64,000 nt of DNA from Ottelia alismoides (lineage: Eukaryota > Streptophyta > Magnoliopsida > Alismatales > Hydrocharitaceae), in assembly GCA_037367405.1 (NCBI GenBank), contig JAZKJV010007251.1:744001-808000 (forward strand), given 5' to 3'. Positions within the stretch are counted from its first letter, which is position 1, and each line of letters begins with the position of its first letter. The position numbers were made by a program, and so were the translations under genes. This document shows, piece after piece, positions 47,961-58,857 of this stretch. The notes beneath the pieces were generated by a model that was not told the origin of the DNA, searched no databases, and worked only from the letters and a program-made list of their open reading frames with translations.

Positions 47961-48890
47961 CTTTATAAATATCAAGTAAAATCCAACATGCCCGAGGAAA
48001 GATTGCAACTGTTTTACGTTGTTTGGTGGTTGGAGTGGTCTGATCACTTCCACCTTGGCAGGATCAATCTCCATTCCTCTCTTGGAGATGACATACCCCA
48101 ACACAATGCCCTTCATCACCATGAAGTTACTTTTCTCCTAGGAGAGCACCATATTGACCTCACAACATCGTTTGAGGACTCAGTCCAACTTTCTAAGACA
48201 TGAATCATAGGAATCGTCGTGGACCGAGAAGTCATGCATGAAGACTTCCAAGAATTCACCGACCATATCAGCAAATACAACAATCACACACCTTTGAAAT
48301 GTATCAGGAGTGTTGTATAACCCAAAGGGCATGTGCTTGAAAGCATAGGTACCAAAGGGGCAAGTGAATGTGGTTTTCTCCTGGTCCTTAGGATCAAAAT
48401 CTACTTGATTATAGCCTGAGAACCCGTATAAGAAATAGAAGAATTCTTTTCCCATTTATCTCTCTAAGATATGATCAATAAATGGTAGGGGAAAATGATC
48501 CTTCTTCATCGTGGCATTCAAGCATCTATAATCCACACAGATAGGCTACGATGTGGGTACTCATGTCACAATCTCCTATCCATCCTCGTTGGTGGTCGTA
48601 TGAATTCTCGAAGGTATGAATTCTCGACTTTTTTCGGGACAACATGGATAGGTGCCACCAACTTGGAATTGGAGATGGGTTAAATAAAACCCGTGTCACA
48701 ACATTTCTCAATTTCTTTCTTCACGACCTTTCGTAAATTTGGATTCAACCTGCATTGGAATTCACAAGAGGGTTTGGCTTCATTCTTAAGGTAGATATGA
48801 TGCGAACACAGAGCGTGATTTATTCTGTGGAGATAGCAGATGCTCCAGCCTATCGCCTTGCAGTTTTTCTCCAAGATTTCTAGCAAGCAA
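47961..48890 (-). pseudogene. Reverse transcriptase domain of F
   Basis: The N-terminal part is NPNLRKVVKKEIEKCCDTGF (about 48740-48680). Motif A reads FFYFLYGFSGYNQVDF with the catalytic aspartate changed to tyrosine. FGTYAFKHMPFGLYNTPDTF follows. The [Y/F]-x-D-D box is F-M-H-D. The thumb has GYVISKRGMEIDPAKVEVIR. Two catalytic aspartates are lost, so the enzyme is dead even apart from the stops. Confidence 0.9.
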
Positions 48891-49446
48891 GATTCCTGCT
48901 CCTAGGTCAATCGTGAACTGATGATGACCAGAATCTTCTTCTCTTGTCTTGCAAGGAAGGAATATTTTAGTATTGTAGGTAATGGTTTGAGCTCAGGTAA
49001 AGTGTAGTCATCGAGAAAATCTGGCTCAATCAACTCTATCTCTGTACTGATAGTGGTTGGATCTGTCTATGAAGTAACTACCACCAACTGATTCAGCTCT
49101 GGAGGCAGATCTTCAAACGCATCCAAGCAATCAGCAAAAGCCACGTCCGACTCGTCATCCTCATCTTCTGATTGCCCTAGAGGGGAAAGGATTGACAAGA
49201 CCAGTTGGGCCTCTATGTCATCGAAGATGCATTCCAAAAGATCTCGTAAACTGTCCCATGTACAAGATTCTCTCTAGAGGAGAGGGACTCATCGGTGCGG
49301 GCTGGGTTCTATCTCCATGGCCCAACAGTGTCTACATGAACACAATCTGCTTCTGACGAAGTGTACTTGGAGCTAGATTTGAAATCTGGCCTCTGCCAAC
49401 TTGGCTGATTCATCTCAAGTTCCTCATCTCCGTTTAAGGTTTGGAA
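48891..49446 (-). pseudogene. Protease-RT spacer of F
   Basis: Stop-containing acidic spacer between protease and RT, as in C. No domain recognised. Confidence 0.5.
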
Positions 49447-49860
49447 CTAAATCTTCCCGACCTTATAGTCAAATAAGGCCCCTTTTGTCCTCAGGAAGGG
49501 CCTTCCAAGTATGATATGGGAATCTCTCAAATTTTGAGGAGTCTCCATATCAAGGACTGTAAAGTCCACCAGGTAGTTCCATCCCTTGACATTGATGATA
49601 ATATTCCTCAATTCTCCCTTGGACCTCTTAGTGGATTTGTCAGCAAACGGGAGTTGGGCTCTGGATTTCCTAAGAGGTCCTAGATTTAGCCGCTCATAAA
49701 GGGATGTTGGCATCAAGTTAATTGAGTGTCCATTATCCAAGAGAGTGCATGCAAACGTAGTGTCATTGACATGACTCACCACATAATGGGCACCCATGTC
49801 CCTTCGTTTCCTTGAAAGACATTCTTAATGGAGCAAGTAGTGGCTACTGACAGAACGTGC
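49447..49860 (-). pseudogene. Protease domain of F
   Basis: Open for 116 residues: FACTLLDNGHSINLMPTSLY (active site D-N-G), LGPLRKSRAQLPFADKSTK, NIIINVKGWNYLVDFTVLDM and DSHIILGRPFLRTKGALFDY. It is the best-preserved retropepsin of the window in overall pattern; the serine/threonine after the aspartate is asparagine. Confidence 0.87.
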
Positions 49861-50847
49861 TTCTCAACATGGCTTCTTGCTTTCCTGCTGACCCTTGTAG
49901 GTGTGCATCTACCCTTAAGGTACTTCTGGAATGCAGGTGTCATAACCACATAGTTATCAAAGGGGATTGTGACCTTGATGTATTTGTTGCAAAACCCTGC
50001 TATCTCAGGGTCATCTTTTTGGATTTTTGGGTTTCTTCTATCCACCCTTAAGAGCATGGGGGAAAGGGATTATTGAAGACAACTCAGATTCTGAAACTAA
50101 AATGTTTTCATTCAAATAATAAACTGAGTTGTATACAAGAATGGGACTCTGAATCTGCTCGGAAAGAAATTCATGAAAATATATAGGGGGTGTGTTCCTC
50201 CTCAGATGGAGGTGTAAGCTCTTCATCAGGTTCGCTTGGTTCACTACTGGTGCTCCTCTCTGTCTTTTTGTTCTTCTTATTTTTCTGATTTTTTGATATT
50301 TTTGGGATTTCGAATCCATTTTATTCTGCTGAAGGTGATGGTCCTGCTGGTGGTGGTGGTACTCCTCTACCTCCAAGTTCTCCTCAAGTAGAGACTTGGC
50401 AGCATCCTCCTCATATTCCTGTGCCTGATCAGGTATAGTCACGATCCTTCTGCTCTTGAAGGACATATGATTCACATTATCATATGAAAGGGTCTTATGT
50501 TTAGATAGGGAATAATCTGAATAGTATACATGATGTCGTGGTCACTACTGACCCTGATTCAGGATATTGGGATTGGCATGAACCTGGGCGGGAATTGGAG
50601 GCCTTGGTGCCATATGCTGATTCTGGTGGCAAGAGAAATGATTCAGATTTGTTCTTATGTCATGGTAATCATTCTACATCGATTGAACCTTGCTTGTCAA
50701 AGATTGAATGGCTAAGGTGAGAGATCCCAGATTACTCATAGGTATGGTCTGTTGTTGACTGGGGGATGGGTGATTTTATTTCTATACTGGTCCGACTAGC
50801 CCTACCAATGCTGCTACTGTAAGTGGGACTGTAAGATGTAAGGTGAG
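49861..50847 (-). pseudogene. Gag C-terminal part of F, cut by D
   Basis: The frame 50475-50038 has an acidic segment and a Lys/Arg-rich segment (QKYQKIRKIRRTKRQRGAP) like the basic gag tail of the other elements, then IQSPILVYNSVYYLNEN. A frame change leads to DPEIAGFCNKYIKVTIPF and toward protease. The capsid part would be right of D, outside the window. + strand frames 50530-50720 are shadows. Confidence 0.65.
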
Positions 50848-51709
50848 TGATGAATCTGTGATTCATGACTCTAAAAGTTGAAAATAGAGCTTTGTTCCTG
50901 AGTAATTAGCTGCATATTTCCACTTATATTGCATAATTAGCATTCATGCACGCAAGCATAATATCTGCATTTTAGCATTCATATTTGCATTAAATAAGAA
51001 GCCAATTTCACTTGTAAATATCCACCTGTATATTAGATAAAATACCTTATTTGTATATATTTTATACTAACTCAAAAGCCAATAAACCAACTCTATAGTG
51101 TATATATTACTAACACTAATTAAAGAAAAATATCTAAAAAATACTAACTTGCAAAATTGACCAATAAAAGCTGAATCCAAGTTTGAAATCATGAACCTTA
51201 AAACTCACATATCTCTTTCATACAACCTCCGAATAAGGTCTACTCACTTTTAAAGTAATATACATTCCAAGACCTTCGAAACAAGACCAATTTCATTAAA
51301 ATCGGAGCTCGTATGCAAAACTTGGGTTTTGGGCCCCTTTTGTATATTGTGCATATTGACCGTTTTACCCCTGTATTTTATCCTTTTATTTTCTTAATTA
51401 TTAAAAACCCAAAAAAAATAGATTAAGTTGTAAATATTCCTTTCATATTTTCCTAACTTTATTTTGATTTTTCTCTTATTAAAAGATAACAATTAAATTA
51501 CAAAAGATAAAATGCGGTATTTTATATCTATAAGGTATCACCCAAAAATACATTTTGCACAGATAATTTTCTTTTGATTTTCGGCCCATCACGAAAGTTG
51601 TAGATCTCGTCGAGACGAGCAACTTTCATGTTGACCACTTTTTGATTTAATCCCTTTTGTTATTTCTTTTTGATTTTCTTTACATTTAATTTTTGCATTT
51701 TCTAGGGGC

Positions 51710-51742
51710 GACATGTGGCAGCTCCTGGAGCCGTGACATGTC
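51710..51742. promoter_or_regulatory. U3 palindrome of D 5' LTR
   Basis: GACATGTGGCAGCTCC/GGAGCCGTGACATGTC, imperfect inverted repeat about 270 bp upstream of the TATA box. A related perfect form occurs in F. Confidence 0.7.
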
Positions 51743-51980
51743 ACCCCATTATTTTATTATTTTCGGATTTTTTATTATTTTTGGATTTATTATTATTATT
51801 ATTTTATTATTATTATTTTAATTATTTTAAGTAGCCTACTATATTACTCTATTATTTTATTTTCTTTTAGTCCCCTTTTACCTCTTCTCCTTTCTTTTCC
51901 CCCACTCCAAGTCACATCTTCTCCACTTCCTCCACCATTTTCTCCACTCTCTCCATCTCTTCTCTAACTCCCTCTTCCTC

Positions 51981-51987
51981 TTTATAT
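51981..51987 (+). promoter_or_regulatory. TATA box of D 5' LTR
   Basis: TTTATAT after a CT-rich stretch; repeated at 61494-61500 in the second LTR. Transcription would begin near 52010. Confidence 0.5.
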
Positions 51988-52238
51988 TCTCATCACCCTA
52001 TCCATTCTTCTTCATCCGCCATTTTCAACAGAAAAGAGAGAGAGCTCCGGATATCTGTAGGTGACAGCTACCGAGAACCATCGTCGAGCGACGACCTCTA
52101 ATTACGGCGAGATCGAAGGTTTTCATCCTTCGTCCCTCCTCCTTCTTGGAAAAGCTATAGCTTCTCGGCTTTTCGCCAAGCTGATCGAGGCCACTACCGG
52201 GAGCCACACGACGCGGCTCCACTTTCGGCGAATCACAG

Positions 52239-52244
52239 GTAAGT
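52239..52244 (+). promoter_or_regulatory. Putative 5' splice site in D 5' LTR
   Basis: CACAGGTAAGTATTTCC is a near-consensus plant donor, about 230 bp after the expected transcript start. A possible acceptor with a pyrimidine tract (CTTTCCTCTTCAAAG) ends at 55906, directly before the gag-like ATG. Whether it is used is unknown. Confidence 0.45.
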
Positions 52245-52513
52245 ATTTCCCTTCCTTTTCCATGTCACTTAATTTTTTTATCTAACATTCTCATTGTTGT
52301 CAGCATTCTTAATCATAAAAAATCACAATATCACAAGCATCAACATCATCACAATCACCTCACTTTTATCACCACCTGAATATTTTCATTCACCACCAAC
52401 ATCATTCACCACCGATTTTTATTTCATTTCCACCACTATTTTCTGTTTACAAAGAAAATCACAAAAAAATTACAAAGAAAAAAATATATAAAAAAACAAC
52501 ACAGGGAGAAGCT

Positions 52514-53434
52514 GTGGCCGTCCCCTCCCTGGCTGTTCCACCTCCGCCTCCAGGCGTGGCCGCCAACCACGCATCCAGTCCGCCCGCGCGATGGCTGCCG
52601 GTCGCAAGCAGTCGCCATCTCCACTGTCGGTCCCACCTTGGTCGTGGCCTGCCATCTACAGCCACCCGCCGCGTGCCCCAGCAGCCTGCCGTGCCCCCCT
52701 CTGCTCCTGGAGTGCCGCGCGCCGACCACCTTTCAACCACGCTCTTCCCCGCGCGGCGACCCACCTCGCTCAGCAACCGCCTGCACCGTCCGCGGTGCTC
52801 CTCGACGTCAGCGCGAGGCCGCGCCCCAGCGCCACCCGCGGCGCGCCGCCCCCTCACCTTCAAGGTTGCCCTTCAGCCCCAGCCGCGGCGGCCCTCCGCT
52901 CCATCCAGGCCGCGCCCCACGTTCTTCACGCCGCCGTCCAGCCTTCACGCCACCGCGCGGCGGTCGCGCTCGACTGTGGCCGTGCCCCTCCGTGCGCCTG
53001 ACCTCCCGCTTCGCTCCAGCACCTCCGTGCGGCATCGCCATCGGCGCCTGCGCCATCGAGCGGCCGTGCGCCGACCTCCAAGGCCGCCGCCCTCATCCCA
53101 GTCTCAGCTGCAAGCAGCCCGCGCCGCCTCCAAGCGCGACGCCGCCCCACGCGTGGTTGGGCACCGCCTGCTCCATCCCACGCTGCCCCCTGCGTCCCCG
53201 CTACCGCCGCCGCCCGCGTTCCCTTTGGCCTCCTGCGCCGTATGCCCTAGCATACAAAAGAAGGTCTATTTTAATTTTTATATTGTGCAAATTGCATTTA
53301 CATCCTTTCAATTTTTTTGTAATCCCAAAAGTGCCCTTAGGCACAATTTGAGTTGGCTTATTTCAATTTCTATTTGCATTGACACCCCTAGCTTTGAGCG
53401 TCAATTTGGATACTATTTTTGCATCAATTTTTAA
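52514..53434 (+). other. Long frame in the GC island of D 5' LTR
   Basis: A 306-residue open frame starting MAVPSLAVPPPPPGVAA, rich in Pro, Arg, Ser, Ala and His, without recognised domain. The second LTR keeps 269 residues (62014-62823). Competing long frames exist on the same strand (52638-53351) and on the opposite strand (52863-52459), as expected from GC bias. Probably non-coding, but its recurrence in related LTRs keeps the question open. Confidence 0.3.
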
Positions 53435-54459
53435 TACGAAAATAACATGTTGTTGACTGATTAATTCTGAACATTTTGGCTATTTATTTATGTTTTTGTG
53501 AGCATATAATAATTTAATAAAATTCAGAGAGTGAAAATCAGTGATACTTTGCCTAATTATGCTCTGAAATTCGCACAGGCCTATATCTTGCTCCAAAATT
53601 GTGAAAATATTGTGAATGATGCCTTTTAGTGTGCTTTAATTACTGTTCAAGTTTCATCAAAATTGGAATTGTCGATTGCATAAAATAAATTGTAGAGTGA
53701 TTTCAGTAGTTGATTTTTAGTTAACTCCACGACTAATATTTTTGAGAAATTTCAAGTTTCCTGAATTCTTATGAAAATTTCTATTTGAGATAAATCAATC
53801 TCTAGATAATTTAATTTCATGAATTTATTAGAAATTAAATACTTGTTATTGCTCTGATTTCAATAATAAATTCATAAAAAAGTCAAAAAGTGTCAGAAAA
53901 TTCTAAAAATATTAGTGTAGCTTCATTGCATCATATTTAACTTCCAGTAAATTTTTCATAATTTTTGGATATCATTTGCACGAAAAATTGCATAAAAACA
54001 CCAAAAAAGTTTGTATTTTTCATTTGCGCATTTTAAAACCAAAAATTCTAAAAAAATAATTTTGCATTCATTGTTGGATTAGGTTCTTAGAAAAATTATA
54101 ACTTAGCCAATTTTGATTAATTTCACATTAAAATTAAATTTGGCTAAGTCGATCATTTTCTTATTAACTTAGTTCAACCGCATTTGTGCATTGGCATTTT
54201 TATCGCATAAAAAATTTAAAAAAAATCCCACTTAGAAAATCGCAATTTAATTCATCTAATCTGATCCCGAGTTGTTCCTTTGCCTCCTTGAGTCGACCCT
54301 TGGGCTTTCCAAGACTAAATAAACATAAAACCACGCGTACATTAATTCGTTAATTAATCAATTTGTGCGGTTATTTTTGATCAACGCAGATCTATCCGAC
54401 TGCAACGCACTAGTCTATTAGACATTACATTAGAAAGGGTAGATCATCAGCTCGTCAAA

Positions 54460-54476
54460 TGGCCCGTTGCCGGGGA
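54460..54476 (+). other. Primer-binding site of D
   Basis: TGGCCCGTTGCCGGGGA, the tRNA-Asp-type site with one base missing after TGGC. Confidence 0.85.
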
Positions 54477-55906
54477 GGCAAACAACTTAGGATCACTTTA
54501 GAAAATTAGATTTAGGTTTTCCAGTCACTCGGGTAGTCTGATCCCCGAACCACCTTGTAATTATTCCATATTTTCTCTTCAATTATTTTTTTATCTCTCT
54601 GACATTTTTATATCTTTTTGTGCGAGGGCCCGGTGGACTTAGAGCGGCTTTCTTGAAGTCGACGCATATCGAAGTGCATCGGAGGCCGACTATTCGTGGA
54701 TCAAGTCGGCTGTTGAGACGCCAGAAGGATTTTCCATTTTTATTAACTTGTAAAAAATTGCATTTCCAACGGTTTCTGTTTGGGTTCTCGCGAGTGTAAA
54801 TATAGTGAAACTGTGTCCCCGTGTGCTGTGTAGGTGAATGGTAATTTAACTTGCACTAGAGGCTCCCCGAGCCAATCTAGGAATCGCTTGTGCTCTTAAT
54901 CTTTAGGACCACACAACCACTTAAAAGACGCACTTAGACCACAGAACTTAGCCAAATCAACCTGTTCTTCACGCTAATAGAACTGTTTGTCTAAGAGTGG
55001 CTTTTATCGCTTGCGTTTGCATTTAGCGTAAAAAGTTTTCAATTCTGTTTTGCATCCTGCATAAAAAAGCGAAGGGATCACTGTAAGTCTCCTGAACTCA
55101 GCAAACGCATCATTGTTTTAACTTGCATAGGCTTTTCTCGATTTCTCCCTCTGTTTTTTTCATTTAAATTAAAAGGAAATTGAGACTGGCCGATAGGCGT
55201 GCTGTGTGGTTGGATTAATTCAGTGAAAACTTAACTTAAAACCGGGACTGCTAAACATTATTGACAAAAAAAATCAATAAAATTGGAAAATTGTTTGCGG
55301 GAGATTAATCCCTGACCTTGTTTTCAGGCTGAGTAAGGGTACTTGAGTGTGTGTGAACACCTTAAGGCAGAGCCCAAATCCCCGCCTTCCATATCACATT
55401 CCAACTGATCCTAGCAAATATCACAAGTCGAATAATTTCAGATTCACTGACTAGTACCAAGTAGCCTCCGCCTATCTCAGGTAGATAGGGGCGAAATTGC
55501 GGTACTTTACAACAAGCTACTAGTAACCCCCCGGGGTGAAGTTCCAGCCTTGTCAGCCTCCGCCTGCTTGCAGGTAGATAGGGGTGTGGTCTTTGAATCC
55601 ATCGACTTGGGATAGGAGCGAAGAAAGGAAGGACCGGCGGTATCTTAGGCGACAGGTTAAACAGGGAAGACGCATCCGGCTTTGAGCCGACTTCCCTATA
55701 GGCCGCGTAATCCTTGCTATCTTGCTTGAAAATCACACTTAAAATCTACAAGATTAATTGGACTCGGTTTCGGGTCCTTCATCATGTTGAGTGTGAACTC
55801 GGGGTTTTCTCTTGCATTTGTCTTTGAGTTTGTCTGTGTGTGTTATCCTGTGTAATTGCACATTTTCTACCTCCATCAGCTTACAATTATCCTTTCCTCT
55901 TCAAAG
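54477..55906 (+). other. Untranslated leader of D
   Basis: No coding sequence recognised; TGCGAGGGCCCGG near 54621 is shared in outline with A and C leaders. Two imperfect repeats CCTCCGCCT...GGTAGATAGGGG occur at about 55464 and 55557; the first forms a CCTATCT/AGATAGG hairpin. The - strand 124-residue frame 55362-55736 spans these and has no motif. Confidence 0.6.
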
Positions 55907-57325
55907 ATGTCGGGATATTGGTCCCCATACACTGTGACCTCTGGTCAATCCTCCTCGACCATATACCATTCATCTTCGCCTTCTCATTCTTCCATGTATC
56001 CTCCGCCATCCACGGGAGATCCTTACCCGTGGTCGGCTTCACCTCAACCTGATTATGAAGTCAGAACTTCGACTGACTTCTCCATTTCTTCGCATTTCTC
56101 ACCTACTCCATATTCTAACAGTCTGGATCCACTTCCATCTTGGGCTGACTGTACTTATTCTCGAGAGCTTGCAGGAATCAAAGAATCGAACGAAGAGCAT
56201 GCCACTGCTGAGAAAGATGATTGGCAAAACTATATGCCCCCACATACTTCATTCTCACCTCAAGTAGGGACCATACAACAATTTACATATACACATCCCG
56301 ACTTGACCTTAGGGCATAACTTAGTCAATCGAACAAACCGAATAGAGAGGCTTGAACATCATGATTCCCCAGACTTGATTGACTTTAGTGATCAAGCTTC
56401 CATTAACCAGCCTTCATTCGGAGAGCCTATACACTCACAAGATTGGACTCATGAGCTAGAATAATCAGTCTCCGTTTCATCATATGAGGCTCCGATCAAT
56501 ATTTGCCATCTAGATGGTCCATACTCGACCTAGCATTACATGCCTGAGTCTAGGAATGTTGAGTATGAGACCCCAATATCTCAGCAGTATCCTCCACTTG
56601 AGCAGAACTCTCCCATGAATTGTCATGGGAATTTTGTAGAGGATGACATTTCCAGACTTATTGAGAAAAATGAATCATTTGGTAACAAGTTGAGAGATGT
56701 CATGGAAATATTGCACTCAATTTCTGCCAGCTTGGGATTGAAAGTGGAAAAGGATCTAAGTAGATTTGATGTTGAAAACCAAGCAAGCATTTGGGAACCC
56801 ACATCTTCTGTACAGCTGGAGTCCATTCTATCTTCCTCTTCTACTAACCCCTTACCCTCCAATCCAGAGTCTGGTCATTCATCTATCCAAAACACCAAAA
56901 AAATCAAAAAACCAGAAAATTACAAAAAAATTGAAAATGAAAAAGACCTAAAAAATTTGGATCCTGCCCTAAGGGAAGCACTCGATGAAGAACCGACTTT
57001 TAATCTTCCCTTAATAAAGGCCATAGATCACTTTCCCGACCTCAAACGATTTGTGAGAAGTAAATTGATGCCCAAGAGGTCGGGCAATAAGAGGACAAGG
57101 ACTAAAAGACACAAAGTGTCTACGGCCACCTCCTTGGTGATGGGGAGAAAGACCAAGAGCCACAGAGTGAAGCGGTTGCCCCATGTTGAATTTGAAATCA
57201 AAGATACCATTTTTATCCATGCAAGAATCGATGATGACTCATCGATAAATATCCTCCCGACCTCTGTGTTTGACAAGCTCAAACTCAGGCCACTTAGAAA
57301 GTCGAGAGATTGTTCAGCTGGCTGA
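55907..57325 (+). pseudogene. Gag-like frame and start of protease of D
   Basis: The ATG at 55907 (MSGYWSPYTVTSGQSSS) opens one frame running to 57325 with two in-frame stops (about 56462 and 56531). The N-terminal 185 residues are Ser/Pro/Tyr-rich with no recognised capsid domain. Then come a coil-like segment (FVEDDISRLIEKNESFGNKL), a Lys-rich linker, DPALREALDEEPTFNLPLIK (gag-tail motif as in B and C), a basic segment, and the protease start HVEFEIKDTIFIHARIDDDS. The active site is D-D-S-S. A frameshift near 57305 ends it. The 5' end fits the possible splice acceptor. Confidence 0.75.
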
Positions 57326-57329
57326 TCGA

Positions 57330-58385
57330 TCCATCAAACGGTCGAGATGAAATATTTCAGTCATCGTTACTTTTCAAGGTGCTCTACTTCAGGTGGACTT
57401 CACGATCATTGACATTGAGCACCGAAGAGAGTTTTTCCAGTCTCCAATTATTCTCGGGAAGCCGTTCTTAGCCTTGGCTAAGGCGACTATAAATTTCGAG
57501 ACTCAGGAAATCGATTTTACAACATTGGGAGCGCTTCAACCTCATCCATTCTTTGATAAACTTTACTCTAAGGTAACCCGCACATCCGCTGACAGTCATG
57601 ACCATCGAGAGGTAGATGAGTCCCACCTTTCTGCTACACCTGAGAAATCGACTGTCCAAACGACCGTTGGATCAGAGACTCCCCACACCTCCACTTCATC
57701 AACTGCTTGCACCACCACCGTGACAGCTTCTAAGGAGGACTCACGACCAGAAGCTATCATTGAGTCGGACACGACCTATGTGGATTGCCTTGATCATTTC
57801 GATGATCCGACACAAGATCCCGATAATGCCAAGTCAACTGAGATCACTAGCACTTTCTCGAGACGTGTGCTGACCCTTCAGGAATATTCCAATCTATATG
57901 GTGACTCGTCTGATGAGGAAACCATGGTCAGCACCGCACCACACCCTGGACCTTCAAAAGAAACAACCAAGACTAAATTGACTCCACATAAAAACAAGGT
58001 TGTTCCCTCTTCTAGTCGGCTATCTAGTGAGAGGAAGTCAAGAATTGATTCCTCAAGATGTTCCCTCGAACCTCTCAAGGCGCGTCGCTCTCATCTCCCT
58101 CTTAATGATTCAGGTTCTAGAAAACCGACTAAGAAAATTTCCTTCAACATTCCAGAGAAGGAAGTTTCAGAGGAATCCTCATCGGGTCCGGACAAGGTGA
58201 TTTATATGAGTGAGCTCAGTTCGGCTGTTCTTAAGCCGTATCTAAGCAAGCAGCCGTGTGTCGACCCGCGTTGGACGATCCCTACACCTTACTATTATTC
58301 ATCTGAGGACGATTCCGACAGTGACACATATGTATATTATCCACCTCCTCGTGTCCGCAAGAAGGTTCGTCACAAACCTTCTTAA
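57330..58385 (+). pseudogene. Protease C-terminal part and Ser-rich tail of D
   Basis: In the shifted frame the protease continues (VQLADRSIKR, then a stop near 57348), and from 57393 an open frame of 330 residues gives VDFTIIDIEHRREFFQSP and PIILGKPFLALAKATINF, the retropepsin C-terminal half. The remaining about 270 residues are Ser/Thr/Asp/Lys-rich (EYSNLYGDSSDEETMV, SRKPTKKISFNIPEKE, SSEDDSDSDTYVYYPPP, ending RVRKKVRHKPS), in the position of the protease-RT spacer. It ends before the hairpin array, so no RT or integrase was present at this locus. Confidence 0.75.
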
Positions 58386-58484
58386 TTCTTGTATATTCCC
58401 ACTCTTTCTTGTATATACATTCTCTCCCTCCCTCCCCAGTGATTCGAATCACTCGCCCTGGCTCCACATCATTTCATTTTATGG

Positions 58485-58857
58485 CTATACTTAGGATGAT
58501 CAGATCCTAAGTATAGGGGGGAGACTGACCCGAGTCTCTTCACTGTTCATTGTACATCCTCCAGATCACATCGATCCTCATACCCACTCCTGTCCTATAC
58601 TTAGGCTGACCAGAGCCTAAGTATAGGGGGGACCGATGCCCGCCATGTATATATTCATCCATTTCCCCTCTTTTCCTCGTCCGCCCCATTTCTGATCTTC
58701 TTCTACACTTAGGCTGCCAGAGCCTAAGTTTAGGGGGGCGGGACGACTTCTATACATTTTTTTCTTCTCTTTAGCTCTCCTACGCTTAGCACGAGCTATG
58801 TCTTTTTCCTCGCTCTTCGTGCTCTGAGGACATAGCACACGCTAAGTATAGGGGGGC
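58485..58857 (+). repeat. Four-hairpin array of D
   Basis: Hairpins at 58485-58521, 58595-58631, 58703-58738 and 58777-58857. The first two have perfect arms (CTATACTTAGG/CCTAAGTATAG type), and all four end in GGGGGG. The fourth is compound: outer TACGCTTAG/CTAAGTATAG type and inner GAGCTATGTC/GACATAGC. It is followed by a TATATATTACATATATA segment. Confidence 0.93.

Larger units (their letters stand above)
37729..50847 (-). mobile_element. Element F: autonomous-type Athila/Tat retrotransposon, interrupted by G and D
   Basis: On the - strand it carries a gag tail, protease, RT, RNase H, integrase, a hairpin array, the 3' noncoding block (split by G), a polypurine tract and a truncated 3' LTR. 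Its gag is cut at 50847 by the 5' LTR of D, so its 5' end lies beyond the window. All frames are interrupted. Confidence 0.88.
50848..54457 (+). repeat. 5' LTR of D
   Basis: 3610 bp, beginning TGATGAATCTGTGATTCATG and ending CTCGTCA. Contents in order: a terminal inverted repeat, a U3 palindrome (51710), a TATA box (51981), a donor-like site (52239), a GC island with a 306-residue frame (52514-53434), then about 1 kb AT-rich. The ORF lines on both strands of the island are mutually exclusive and most are spurious. Confidence 0.92.

Noticed and set aside
55362..55736. 124-residue - strand frame
   Set aside because: Falls in the D leader, antisense to the element, with no motif.
58485..58857. 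Evenly spaced repeats as a CRISPR-like array or tandem terminators
   Set aside because: The repeats are imperfect inverted repeats in a plant retrotransposon with variable spacing; CRISPR does not apply, and bacterial-type terminators are not expected here.
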